A stretch of 64,000 bases of DNA, taken from contig JARFXM010000007.1 in assembly GCA_029532625.1 (NCBI GenBank), positions 992,001 through 1,056,000 on the forward strand. Direction: 5' to 3'. This document shows positions 25,516 through 37,741 of this stretch, in pieces (the first letter of the stretch is position 1; every line of letters begins with the position of its first letter). The notes under the pieces are model-generated. The model ran no database searches and was not told the origin of the DNA. It saw only the letters and a list, made by a program, of their open reading frames with translations. This DNA is from Lomentospora prolificans (lineage: Eukaryota > Ascomycota > Sordariomycetes > Microascales > Microascaceae). The position numbers and the translations under genes were made by a program.

Positions 25516-28110
25516 ATGCCCCATCTTGCTACTACACACCCTCCTGAGCTGATCGAGGTTGTTAACGGCCTCAGCCTTTCATCATCAACTGCCAATGGGG
25601 CACACACACTCCCCAATGGCCGCTCTGACCTCACGTCAGGTCAGGGAGGAGAAGATCCGATCAACGTCATTATTCCGATCGGCGGCATTGGTTCGCGGTT
25701 CTCAAAACAAGGCTACCGCTACCCCAAGCCTCTCATCAATATCGTGGGCAGGCCTATGTTGTTATGGTTGATAGATAGCCTTGTTTTCAAGGCCAGGGAT
25801 ACTCTTTGGCTGGCCGTAAACGAGGACATTGACGACGAATTTAGGATTGGACAGTTGGTGGCTAAAAGCTTCACTAACCTTGATTTCCGCCTTATTCGTT
25901 TGCGCCATCAGACCAAGGGGGCCAGCGAGACGGTACGAGCTTCTTCTCGTCTAAGCTGAATTCTGCTAATTTTAACAATAGCTTTACATCGTGACCCAAA
26001 GTATGCCTGCGTCTCACTTGTCAAGGAAAACGGTCTCTCTGGATTGCGACACCATCTACTGGGCAGACATCCTGCAAGACATTCGCGACATGCCACGCGG
26101 CCACGGAGGATGCTTCTATTTCATGGACCATGGAGATAAGCCCATATTCTCCTACATAAAGACAGAATTCAGGTCAGTGGCTCTATCTCAAGGCAGTATC
26201 TTAGCCTACTAATACTTGGCCGGCAGACATGGCCTCGAGCGTATCGCAGATATCCAAGAAAAGAAAGCCATCACTAGGAAGGCCAACACTGGAGCATACG
26301 TCTTCCCTAGCGCTGCTGAGCTCAGGGTGTGGGCCGCCCATAATCTTGATCTCAAGCGAGACGACGGATTCGAGCTTGGGGAGTACTACACGTCGCAGGT
26401 GATAGCTCTCATGATCCAGAGAAACGTCCCCTTCTTAGGTATTCCTGTCAAGAACGCCGACTTTAGCTGCGTGGGAACCCCTGAGCAGCTTGAAGACCTC
26501 CTCCGATTGTTAAAGACAAACCCATCGAGTCTCCCAATGAAGCTCAAGAAAAGACGCTTTTGCTTCGACTTGGACTTCACCCTCGTCGGCGCACCAGCTG
26601 TCCCCGGGGATTATTCCACATGCCCACCGATAGAAAAGAACATTCGCTTGGTGCAGCAATTGTATGATGCCGGGCATTATATAATAATCGTAAGTGCCCA
26701 CACACATGAATGCTGGGCTACCTATCTAACTCGACCATCTAGCAAACCGCACGCCGTATGCGGACTCATAACGGTAATCTCGGCGCGATCCTTGCAGAAG
26801 TCGGCCCTGTCACCTTCGCTCAGTTGGCGAAATACAAAATCCCATTTCACGATATCCATTTTGGAAAGCCCTACGCCGACGTCTACGTTGATGATCTGGC
26901 TGTAAATGCAAATCTCGACACTATGAGAGAGATTGGATGGCTGCTTGACGATCCGGATCCATCCACACAACATGGTCAACCAACATGTTCCCCAAGTCAT
27001 GTTAACAAATCATCCATGATCGCAGCGCGGGACTTCAACACTATTCAAATTATTGGCGACAAAGTAATCAAATCGAGCAAGTCAGCAAACATACTCGGCG
27101 AGCTCTACTTCTACTCTCACATGCCCCCGACCATTTCACACCTCTTCCCGGCGGTCTATGATGTCGATTTAACATCGGAAACCAGAACATACAGTATCAC
27201 AATGGAGAATCGCCGGGGACTTACATTCTCTCATCTTTTGGTTGGCCGCTCGATCACCAAAGGGCGTCTTCTTTCCTTCCTACGCGCCCTTCGCACTATC
27301 CATACGGCGTCAACCACCAACGAAACTACTCTATCCGTCCCAACTAATCTTGCGGAGCGCTTCGAAGCTCACTCACTCTCAGAAGTGGGACATCAAGTCA
27401 ACATCTACGCCAATTATGGATCGAAATTGCGCAGTCGGTACTCTCAGTTCAAGGATAGATATGACGCGCTCGGTCCATTGGCTTCGTCCATCTTCAACCG
27501 CCTGAATGAGTTTCTAGATACGTACGAGGCTGAGAAGAAGGGTGCCCACGCCCAAGTAATCCACGGCGACCCTGTATTCAGCAACGCCATTTTAAGCAAG
27601 GACGAAAGACTCGTCAGTTTTATTGACGTGCGCTGCCAGCTCGGCAATACCGTAACACCGGAAGGCGACATCCACTACGACTTAGCCAAGGTACTCCAGT
27701 CGCTCTGTGGCTACGACCACGTCATGTTCATGAGCACAAACAATTACGACCTTACCTATGCTCTTGACGGCCCCAATCCCTTGCTGGACGATGCGGATAC
27801 GGCCCTGCTTGAGGAGTTACAGGAACACTTCTTCGCCTTCGTCGAGGGCACATATGCCGAGCGAATTCATAGGAAAACACTGTTCCGTATAACGGCGTCT
27901 CTATTCTTCAGTCTTATACCCTTGCATCGACCCGAATTAGGGCCTGTATTCCTTCACCTCTGCAAGGAAACGTTAGAAAAGGCCTCCGGGATCTCGCAGG
28001 CCCCTGCAAACCTAGCGACCAGTCTTAGTCGCTCTTCGAGTTCCGGATCCAAAAGCGACTCGCCAGAGGCGCCCGCCAAAGAAGGCATGAACGGCAAACT
28101 ATCGGGATGA
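25516..28110 (+). CDS. Trifunctional protein: nucleotidyltransferase + HAD phosphatase + APH/choline-kinase-like kinase
   Basis: Four exons (25516-25932, 25982-26172, 26227-26689, 26743-28110) encode 812 aa. Module 1 (about 48-300) is a sugar-1-phosphate/choline-phosphate-type nucleotidyltransferase, with IPIGGIGSRF at 54-62, PKPLINIVGRPM at 70-81 and a metal-binding DCD near 161. Module 2 (about 311-435) is a HAD hydrolase: FDLDFTLVG at 316-324 supplies the nucleophile and acid/base Asp, and KPYADVYVDDLA supplies the later motifs. Module 3 (about 450-770) is a phosphotransferase of the aminoglycoside/choline kinase group, with HGDPVFSN at 631-638 and the metal-binding Asp in FIDVRCQLG near 652. 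The C-terminal 40 residues are Ser-rich. No signal peptide or membrane segment is seen, so it is probably cytosolic. A kinase, a phosphatase and a nucleotidyltransferase in one chain suggest making a nucleotide-activated small molecule or sugar. The substrate is unknown. The upstream GTG at 25489 is not used here because an ATG lies at 25516. Confidence 0.88.
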
Positions 28111-28830
28111 TGATTGCAACGGGAGCTGCCTCAACTGGGAAGAAAGATTTAGAATGCGACTCGCTCACTGGAATGCATCTAAGATAGAACGTCCATTATA
28201 GCACGGATCCAGTGCTTATTACCAGCTTTTGAGGCCAAAGAGCGAACGGAAGCTATTTTATCCTCTGTTGAAGGAATATTTAGGAGATCTACTCTTGATG
28301 ATACTGCGCGCTTTGGAATTTTCGCTATTAATAGCAGAGAGACTGATCAAGCGCTACGGTTTGCGAAGGGTAGACGTTAAGCCTAAAGTCGGTCGGGAGG
28401 CTCGGGTCAAACTTCCGCTCCTCGGAGTATTGGTGCTTTTAATCAATGTCTAAATTGAGTACGGGTCGTCTCGATCGGCACACCAGTAGCATGTTGATGA
28501 AGATCTGCTCCGTAGCCATTCTCGAAGACTATTGACCGGGCGATTGGCCCGGCTATAACCCGAGAGTGGTCATCACTGCCGTTAATGACAATGGTTTAAT
28601 CATTCAACATTGACGGTATCGAAACGAAAATTGCCTTGCAAGTGCGCCCTCGATGCCGATGCGTCGCGACACACGCATTTGAATCCAATATCTAGTGCAA
28701 TATCGGTGGCCCGCGCCCCTCTCTTGAAGACTGCACGGAGCGCTCAAAAGCACGATGGATCTTCTCATGTCTGGAGCGCGACGAACTCTCCTCTACCATC
28801 ATACCCCGCGACAACCCGTACTCTAACCCG
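28111..28830. other. Intergenic; promoter of GH3 gene
   Basis: No gene recognised. It should hold the 3' end of the trifunctional gene and the promoter of the beta-glucosidase. An inverted pair ccgggcgattggcccgg lies near 28537-28553. Confidence 0.45.
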
Positions 28831-31525
28831 ATGCTACGATCACTCCTCATAGGCGTGCTAGTGGCCTTGCCGGCGTACGCGCTCGATGCCCCTGAGCGAT
28901 TCTACCCCTCACCGTGGGCTTCAGGCGGTCCCGATGGTTGGGACGAAGCGTACGAGAAGGCGAGGGATTTCGTATCTCAATTGACACTCCCCGAGAAAGT
29001 CAATTTGACGACAGGTACTGGATGGCAAGCTGACCGGTGTGTCGGTGTAACTGGATCTGTACCGAGGCTTGGGTTCCGGGGGTTCTGCCTTCAAGACGGA
29101 CCTCTTGGGGTTCGCTATGGTAGGCGACATTCCCCTACCGTTTCCAGTCGAGTTATGCCCTGTGAGCGATAGCTAATTCGCGGATTCGTAGCCGATAAGA
29201 TCTCCGCGTTCCCGGCAGGCGTAAATGCGGCGGCCACATGGAGTCGTTCCCTTATCCGGGCTCGTGGAGCGGCAATGGGTGCGGAGTTCTACGGGAAGGG
29301 TATCGACATTCAGCTGGGCCCGTCGGTCGGTCCACTAGGCTTGTTTCCTGAGGGCGGTCGCAATTGGGAAGGATTTGGAAACGACCCTTATTTGGCTGGT
29401 GCTGCGACTGCCTTCACCGTGGAGGGAATCCAAAGCGAGGGTGTCATTGCTTGCGTCAAGCACTACATCCTGAACGAACAGGAACACTTTCGAGGTTCTG
29501 TTTCGAGCGAGGTAAACGACCGTGTGATGCACGAAGTCTATCTTTGGTAAGTCGATATCTAGCGTCGCCGATGATGCAGTGTCCCGGTGGCTAATCTTTG
29601 CCTAGGCCGTTTGCGGATGCAGTTCGGGCTGGAGTTGGCTCCGTCATGTGCTCTTATAATCGCGTCAACGGAACATACGCTTGTGAGAACGCGTATACAA
29701 ACTACCTCCTGAAGAATGAGCTTAGCTTCCAAGGATTCGTAATGTCAGATTGGGGCGCGCAGCATACTAGCCTCGAGTCCGCCCTGAACGGGTTGGATAT
29801 GACCATGCCAGGGGACAGCTTTGGCCGGGGCACAGGCACTTACAACTCGCTCTGGGGCGGTGTGCTCACCGAGGCTGTTCTCGCGGGCCAGGTACCCCAA
29901 TGGCGCCTAGATGATATGGTAACTCGCATCATGGCTGCTTACTACAAGGTCCACGTTGGTGAGAAGGAAGAGCGACCAGACATAAACTTTAACGCATGGA
30001 CGAACGCGACGGAGGGGCCCCTGTACTTCGCGGCAAACGAAACGTGGACCATCGTGAACGAGCATGTCGACGTAGCTGCTGACCATGCAGATCTCATCAG
30101 GGAAATCGGCGCTAAATCTGTTGTTGTGCTCAAGAATGAGGGTGCGCTACCCCTGAAGAAGCCGAAGAGCATGGCTGTGATTGGAGAAGACGCTCAGGAT
30201 AATCCGGATGGCGTAAATGCTTGCGTCGATCGTGCTTGCAACAACGGTACCTTAGCTATGGGATGGGGATCGGGAACGACCGACTTCCCTTACCTCGTCG
30301 CTCCTGCTACGGCTCTACTCTTGAGGGCCGAAGGAGACGGCACTGCCTTTTCTAACGTGGAGTCTAACTGGGATCTCGAGGCAGCTATGGACGCCGCTGC
30401 CGATGTGGAGGTGGCTCTCGTATTTGCCAACGCGAATGCGGGAGAGAATTATGTCTTCGTCGAGGATAACGAAGGAGACCGAAACAACCTGACGCTTTGG
30501 AAAGGAGGCGATGCGTTGATTAACGCTGTCGCTTCCGTGAATCCTAACACTGTCGTCGTACTGCATACCGTTGGCCCCGTTCTTATTGAAGACTACAAGC
30601 AGCACCCCAATATCACAGCCATCCTCTGGGCTGGTCTTCCCGGTCAGGAGTCCGGGAACGGCCTCGTAGATATTCTGTACGGAGACATCAACCCGCAAGG
30701 AAGATCGCCGTTTACTTGGGGCAAGAACGCAGAGGACTGGGGTGTGTCTTTGCTGTACCAGTCCGAAGAGCAACCGCCTTCGCAGGATCTCAATGCTGGG
30801 CTGTTCATTGATTATCGGCACTTTGACAAGGAGGAAATCGAGCCAAGTTACGAGTTTGGATTTGGCCTCAGCTACACGACATTTGAGTACTCGAACCTAG
30901 AGGTTGATCTCGTAGCAGAGGACGGACCGTCGTACGAACCGGCTGAGGGAGAGACGGAGAAGGCGCCTACTTTTGGAGAGATAGGCTCGCGAGAAGATGC
31001 ACTAACTCCTGAGGACTTTGTTGGCATCCCGAGGTACGTTTACTCATGGGTGAAGGAAGAAGGAAAAGCACCCGCGGACATCGAAATCACCGAATCAAGT
31101 AAGACCGGCGAGGCGCAGAAGGTTCACCCCGCTGGTGGCGCCCCCGGCGGAAACCCTGGGCTTTATGAGGTAATTTACCGTGTATCGGTGACGGTTGAGA
31201 ATACTGGAGATGTCGCGGGTACTGAGATCGTGCAGCTGGTAAGTTTTTTTTTTTTTTTTTTCTTCAAAATGCGGATAGTGAGCCTGACCGCCATTAGTAT
31301 CTCTCTCACGGTGATCCAAAGGGCCCGGTGCGAGTTCTTCGAGGCTTTGAGGATGTGGAACTAGAGCCCGAGGAAGCGAAGACTGTCACCTTCGACTTGA
31401 CGTACCGAGACCTCGCTACGTGGGACGAGGAGGCTGCAAACTGGGTGATTGCCGATACTCAGAAGGCTGTGTATGTCGGTGCGAGTTCGAGGGATCTGAG
31501 ATTAGACGCCGAGTTGGACTTTTGA
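28831..31525 (+). CDS. Secreted GH3 beta-glucosidase
   Basis: Glycoside hydrolase family 3 enzyme that releases glucose from cellobiose and related beta-glucosides, acting outside the cell. Exons 28831-29119, 29192-29546, 29606-31238 and 31298-31525 give 834 aa. Signal peptide: MLRSLLIGVLVALPAYA. GH3 N-domain motifs: LPEKVNLTTGTGW, LQDGPLGVRYAD, GRNWEGFGNDPYLAG and KHYILNEQEHFRG. The nucleophile is D263 in VMSDWGAQH. The alpha/beta C-domain (SVVVLKNEGALPL, LWAGLPGQESGNGLVDILYG) is followed by a fibronectin-III-like domain (YEFGFGLSYTTFEYSNL). Several NxT/S sites suit a secreted glycoprotein. The last intron contains about 18 consecutive T after the donor. The neighbouring GH10 gene suggests shared use in plant-biomass degradation. 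Confidence 0.93.
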
Positions 31526-31864
31526 AGGCTTTTTGAAGCCCAAGCGAGATTTCGCATCGTTGGAGAACGCATCATAATGATTAGCTACCAATGTTGGACT
31601 ATAACTACGCAGACCAGGCACAACGCGAGAGTTTCCAAGTGGTAGGGGAAAGGGTCTTTGATTCATTGACTAGCGTCTAACTAAATTAAACCGTATTCCG
31701 TGCTGTCCACCGGAATAATGCCACGTCCTCCACTTTGTTCTTAGTTTTTGGATTTTCTGGGTTTCATTTTTTTTGGAGTATTTTTTATGAGTTTCATGCC
31801 CTTGTCCCTACTTTGAACTAGTTGATGGTGCACTCAGTGCGACATGTATGAGATTTGAGTCACA
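31526..31864. other. Short convergent intergenic
   Basis: Lies between the stops of the GH3 gene and the minus-strand secreted protein. It is AT-richer with T runs (31768-31790), fitting two 3' untranslated regions. No gene seen. Confidence 0.5.
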
Positions 31865-33630
31865 TTAAATGTGAGTGGAATGAAGTGTACAGTTCTGGGT
31901 GGAGGTAAGAGTAACGATACTAGGTTTATGCTTCTCATTAGCACAGAAGCACGCCAGCTTGCAAACCTCGGCATCAGCCTCCTCGGCCTCATTCTTAAAG
32001 GCACCATTCTTGGCCACCATACCACTGCCGTCAGCACGGCACTGGAAACCGGTTCTGCACAGGCTATCCCGGCTGCGGTCGTGGAGGCAGTTGATGGGAA
32101 TGCTGGGGTCGATCTCGGGAGGAGTACCGTTGCCGGAGGTGGACCAGGGGCCCATGGCCGAGGTGATGACTGTGATGACCTTGGTCTTGACGGGTCGCTT
32201 GCTGTGGGTGGCGTGGGTAGGCTTGCGCGAGTCAAGGCTTTGGATGTCTTCGTCCCTTAGGTAGCTGGGGGCAGCAACCATGCGGGGGCTATTAACGAGG
32301 GCGGTAGCGGTCTCTTTCGGGTAACCTGGAAGGTCTTCACGGGGGGTGGTATCGACGGGGCCGGGGCTAGAAGCAGTCGACTCCGCGGGAGCAGTCCAGG
32401 TAACGTCCCCCGTGAGGGAACCGTACATCAGAGAAGAGGGCGGGCTGTAATATGGGGGATGACGGCTCTTGGAATTATCCTCGTATTGCTCGGATTCCGA
32501 ATAACCTGAGCGGTAAAAATCACTCGAAGCCGAAGGAAGCTCGAAGACTGGGGGACGATCGTATGTCGGGCGTTTGGTGGTGGTGGTGGTGGTGCTGCCG
32601 GGCTTTTCCTCGGCCTCGGAAGAAGGAGAAGGAAGGCTGATCACAGAAGACGATGTGGAGTGGAACGGGGCAACCGGACCGGGGCCAAAGATTCCACCAT
32701 GGCCTGCAGAAACGTGATAGCGATTCGACATGGAATGATCGTAGGGACCCGAAACTGAGGTATTAGGGAGGGGAGCCCCCGTGTGGTTACCGTTGTGAGC
32801 GGTCATGAACAGCGGGATGGGGTCTCGGCGCTTCGCCAAAACGTCGCCACCAGCCGACTTAGAGTTGGGACACTTGCAGTACTTGAGGCAGACCCCTGGC
32901 GCGTCCTCGCCCAGTTGGGCCCATGCATTTGAAGGTTCACCGTTCTCGTCACAGATGACGGCGAGCCTGCAGAAACAACTCAGGATGCCGTAGGCCCTGG
33001 AGTCGCCGTCGTAATCGCACACCATACCCTGGGGACACTGCGCGGAGTGGTCGCACGATGCGGCGTGCGCCTCTACGAGCTTGTCAAAGGTGTCGGTGCT
33101 CAGAAGCCGAAATGGCTTGGTGGCGGGAGACTCGGCCGCGAGGGTGGACTTGGCTTGATCTATGATCGTCATGTAGATCATGTTTTCGTGGCTCTTGGAG
33201 TTAGCGGTGCTGTTGGAAACGTGGGACTGTGCCTGGTGATGGGCGTGATTGGAAGACTGGGTATTAATAGGCTGCTCCATAGGGATTCTAACAGTGCCTT
33301 GCTCCTTCGAGGTGGGAGTGGCGGAGGCGTGGTCTCCGCCGCGGACATCGTCATCGCTGTCTGGGAGGATAGTCATGTAAATAATAGGGCCATGAGATTT
33401 AAAGGCGTCGGTTCCGTTGACCGAAGCGTGAGGGTGAGGGTGAGGCTCGGTTCCGCTAGGAGACTGAATCACCTTGCCGAAGGGGATGGCAAGGGTATTG
33501 AATTGCTTTGAGTCGGAAACGATGGTGGCTGGAAGATTGCCATTAGTGGCGGCGGTAGAACGGGAAGCGGGAACTGCCTGAGCGATTCCGGCTAGGGCCA
33601 CAAAGGCCGAAGGGAAGAGGGTGAGCTGCG
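31865..33630 (-). CDS. Secreted protein with two Cys-rich segments and duplicated IYMTI motif, function unknown
   Basis: One long exon of about 590 codons ending at 31865. The open frame extends to 33658 but starts there with GTG. A splice acceptor (cttcgcag) just before LTLFPSAFVALAGIAQA makes a short upstream exon with the true ATG likely, perhaps near 33700. The hydrophobic stretch followed by AVPA looks like a signal peptide. Two copies of a short motif follow: SHGPIIYMTILPD and SHENMIYMTIIDQ. A first Cys cluster reads CDHSAQCPQGMVCDYDGD...CFCRLAVICDE...CLKYCKC. A Ser/Pro/Thr-rich middle follows. A second Cys cluster lies near the C-terminus (INCLHDRSRDSLCRTGFQC...CKLACFC). A KR pair (LAKRRDP) could be cut by Kex2. 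No enzyme family is recognised. It could be a cell-wall or extracellular protein. Confidence 0.65.
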
Positions 33631-33658
33631 AAGACGGACGGGTGTTAGATAATACCAC

Positions 33659-35803
33659 TAGAGATTAAGAAAACGTAGACTATGAGGAACCCGGGACCAA
33701 GACATAGGAAAGGTTGCTTGAAGCAATTGAAAGGAAGCGTAAAGATTGGAGAGTGGCTAGAGTGAGCAAAAGAAGAGCCGCCAGCGCCTGCTCACCTGTC
33801 CTCCGAAGTATAAGGAACCGTAGGAAACGCAATGAGGAGTTCATTCATGAGAGGACATGGACCGGAGAGCATGCGTCCAGAGACAACCTCTTGACTATGA
33901 CTCTTGAAGCCAAATAGAAACAGGCTGGGGACCCTAGAAAGGGAATGAAGGAAGTGGCAGATAGATGCTAGCTGGGGGTAGGCAAGAAATTACATCTTCT
34001 CTTCAAGCTAGAGAAAAGGTAATAGAACCAGACGCAAAAAAAGATCAGCCTACCTTCATTCCAAATAGGGCGCAAATTGAAGAAAAGATAGAAACCAGGT
34101 CTTGTTGGATTCGTCGCTTCAGGATCGCAGGAAGAAAGCAGCTGTGATGCTTTCAAATGATGTGCTTGGGAGGGTATGAGGGATGTTTTGGAGCAGAATG
34201 CTCATTTATCTTGGCCCTAGATCACCATGAACTTGCTCCAGTATGTATAGGGAGCTCCTTCTAGTGAGAAAATATTCATATAATTATAATAGTGATTCAC
34301 TTGAGATAAAATTTAGGGCAGGAGCAGTGCTGGTGGGATCAAAAGTGAGGCTCTCATGAATCGTCGGGTGAGAACCATTAAAGTCATGCATTCCTTCCTT
34401 TGTAATATTGTTTACGAAGGGAAGGAACTAGGAGGTCGAGAGCCTCGCAAACTTGGGACGGCGCCATAAAGCGGTATAGGAGTCGATCGGACCTACAGTG
34501 TAAACTGAGTATTGATGTGATGGTACTGGAAATGCGAGCGCCCGCCTATGCGACATCTCCGAGAAAATATTGGGCTTTATCGTGGCTGCGAGTGCTCGAG
34601 TCTGGGAGTTGGACCGCGGGATTAATAGGAAATCCCTCGCCCAGCTACTCAGCATGTAGGGAGAGAGTCCTGGGCTCTGAAGGGCGGAAGCTTCCTACTA
34701 GCGCAGCCAATTCGTCTCTTGCGCGAGATCACAGGGCCTTGTCGCTCGCTAAAGGGATCCAGGGCAAACTCTTTCAACCCATTTATTTAATACCTTGTAG
34801 TGTAAAACTGGATGGTCTATCTAGTATTTTCTGGCTATTCTGCCCTGTTTCACAGAGGCATGACCAAGGACGTACACAGGATGGGAGAGAGAGACTATAT
34901 CACGACGTCTTCCAATCATAAAGAATAGAAAGGTTATTAAGAACACGGTCAGCAGCTACAGATAGTGCAACTGTGGGGCAGAATGATAAGAAGCGGGTTA
35001 CGCGCAACTATAGTGTTGCGCGAAGATGGGTTAATACCTCGAGCCACTACATGTAAAAGGCTTGGAGTACAAGTAGGGTATAGTCAGGCCCCATTGAGCC
35101 GAGTGGAGTCCGTCATGATCTCGCACTGACCTGCCTATAGTAGGATAACATGAGAAAGCTCACAGGAGCTGGCCAATTGAGCTGGCATCCTGCGGGAGGG
35201 GTATTGCGCTTTCCCACGCCCCACGTCTAAAAGCTGGGTCGGCACTTGGCTGCTAGCCAGAGCATCCCTTGCGTTGTGGATCCAGAGAGGCGCAAGCATC
35301 GGATGGATGTGGATGCAGCAAAACTCCACTCGATCACCAATGGGAACGAATATAGCCATGGCCAGCCGCATGAAAGTGGGTGGTACAGGCAGCATGGCTG
35401 GCTGGCTCTACGAGGATGGTGTAGCATTGTACGTGCGTACCTCTGTCGATATTCTCGGAATCTCCCAATCCCCGGTTGCCTGTCATCGTCGCCAAATTGG
35501 ATTTGCTTGTCTTGTCGTGTTTGGTTTGGCCGGGAAAGGCTTCCGCTTTCCCCGGACGGGTCCAAGATTACTAGTAATAGACCGGGGTGCCGGAAGCGTC
35601 AGCTGACTTTATCTTCAATTCAAAGCGAGCAGGGGCAAGTGTATCGAATTTCCTCTCCCGAGCTCCAAATTTTTGCTTTTTATTCAAGGTTATCGGCTAA
35701 TAATTGCGTACAGTGAAGTGTATGGCTTTGTACAACGGCCTCGAATGATATCCAGTTTTCCCCAGCCCGCATCAACCCCTAGCTTACCCTTCCCGTGACA
35801 TAT
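33659..35803. other. Intergenic
   Basis: No supported gene. The left part should hold the promoter and first exon of the minus-strand secreted protein. Open frames from 34500 to 35700 show no motifs. GGCTGGCTGGC occurs near 35395. Confidence 0.45.
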
Positions 35804-37532
35804 TTAAGGAGAAGGCTCGGCAGGTTCAGCAGGCTCGGCCGGAGCCGGGGCCTCCTCGCCCTCCTCGCCTTCAGCGGGAGTCTCGGGCTCCGCAGGAGTT
35901 TCGGGCTCGGCGGGAGTCTCGGGCTCGGGTTCAGGCTCGGGCGCAGGGGGCTTGTAGTTGACAATGGCGTCAAGCGTGGCCTGGTAAGCGGGCTTCTTCT
36001 GCATGTTGTTGTCCCAGAGGAGAGCATCACCCTCGCTATTGAAGAGTTAATTAGTGCCGGAAAATGCAAATCGTCGTCCTGAAGAACCGGGAGAACTTAC
36101 CCAGAGAAGGTCCCGGGGACCCAGCTGTACTTATCCGAGACACCCTATACCAGAAACGTTAGCATTGGTCCGTCCGCATCGATACACAACGCGGTATTGG
36201 CTCATGGCCTAACGCCCTCATCCAGGCTGAAAGAGGTGATGATTAGGCTTCAAGATGATCCACCTACCCAAACGGTGAAACCAACACAGCCTATCAGATG
36301 TTAGCATCATTTGCACTTATTAGAAAGATACCAGGGTTAGGGTGAAACACGTACGCTCGACTTCCATGCAGGCACCCATCATGCGAGCAAAGGCCTCGGC
36401 GTGCACCTGAAGTTTTTGGGGGTTCGAGGGAGTGTTCATGCGGATATCGACCTCAGTGTATGCGACATCGACGCCGAGGTCAGTGAACATACGGAGAGCA
36501 CCGGCGAGCTGCTCCTGTGACGGGGTGGGGACGTCCTGGGTGCCAGTGGGTTCGGTGACCATATGGCCCTGGAGACCGACACCGTCAATGCGGGCGCCAT
36601 AGGACTGGACGAGCTTGACGATCCTGACAGCACCCTCACTAAACGCACACACCAACAAGCCATGTCAGCTCTGGTTCGCACAGGAAATTCCCGCGGGCAA
36701 GTTCACACAAACTTACGCCTTCTCCAAGCCGTATGCAAGGTTGTAATCGTTGTAGTAGAGCTTCGCGCCTGGGTCGGCGGCCTCGGCGAGCTGGAAGGAG
36801 ATGGGAAGATACGCCTCGCCCATGACTCGAAGGAAGACATTGTCTCTGTAAGTTCCGTCCTCGTTGAGAGCTGACCGAACAGTTAGCGGAGGGTGCTCCT
36901 ACCAACGCAACGTTTCAACCGTCTCCACATGACAACCGACGCCCCGAAGGCCATGGGTGGACTGCTCACCTTCGTTGACGACATCCCAGTGCGTGCACTT
37001 TCCCTTGTATCGGCCCATGACGGTGGAGATGTGGTTCTGCATCACCTGGTACAGCGTGGCGTTGTTGTTGATGCCGCTAACCCAGCCGGGGAGCTGAGAG
37101 TACCACACCAGAGTGTGACAGCGGATCTGCTTGCCGTTCTGGGTTGCCCAGTTGACATGTTGGTCCGCGGCTCCCCAATTGAACTGGCCCTGGTTAGGCT
37201 GAACTGCATCCCACTTCATGGCATTCTCGGGAGTGATGGAGCCGAACTCGTCCTTGTTGGCGATGATGCTGGACTCAGCCTGGTCATTGCGGACGGTCAA
37301 ACAGGTACCGAAATATTCTTTGCCGGCAGCGATCATAGCGGCGTTGAGGCCGGCGGCCTGTCGGGGAGAAAGGAGACTGGTAGGGGAGAGAACACAATGT
37401 TAGCCTCTCGTTCGGCAAACGCACGATGGGGAATGGGTGTAGGTGAAAGAAGCGGGGGCAAACTTACGAGACAGGAGTGCCGCTGACGACGCCCACAAGG
37501 GCGGTCAGAGCCGAAAGAAGCCCGTATTGCAT
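35804..37532 (-). CDS. Secreted GH10 endo-1,4-beta-xylanase with acidic Pro/Glu tail
   Basis: Cleaves beta-1,4 links in xylan outside the cell. Seven exons on the minus strand (37532-37468, 37376-36970, 36870-36717, 36638-36355, 36290-36268, 36144-36101, 36035-35804) give 402 aa. Signal peptide MQYGLLSALTALVGVVSG, then a GH10 barrel. Family motifs: GSITPENAMKWD, HTLVWYSQLPGW, acid/base E157 in WDVVNE, and nucleophile E271 in YTEVDIR. The barrel ends in the usual DNNMQKKPAY. The fifth exon is only 23 bp and encodes CVGFTVW. No carbohydrate-binding module follows. Instead the last about 45 residues are Pro/Glu/Ala-rich with repeated PAEPET units. A GGCTAAA word (the XlnR/Xyr1-type core) lies about 1.3 kb upstream at 38847-38853, but such words also occur by chance. 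Confidence 0.93.
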
Positions 37533-37710
37533 CGTGACTGAATGTGTACGGATCGCCAACGGGATCAAGACAATCGATGAAGCTACCCAGAAAAAAAAAA
37601 GAAGAAGGCCGTGTGGTTGGAAGGGCAGGAGAGGGCGGTGGTTCCGGGAATGGACGAGCCTGCGGCTGATGGCGCTTTTATTGAGGGACTGGGTAGTGAA
37701 GACGAACAAG

Positions 37711-37741
<31 letters not shown>

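Noticed and set aside
28537..28553. ccgggcgattggcccgg inverted pair as a terminator
   Set aside because: Rho-independent terminators are bacterial; in this fungal context it is just a short palindrome.
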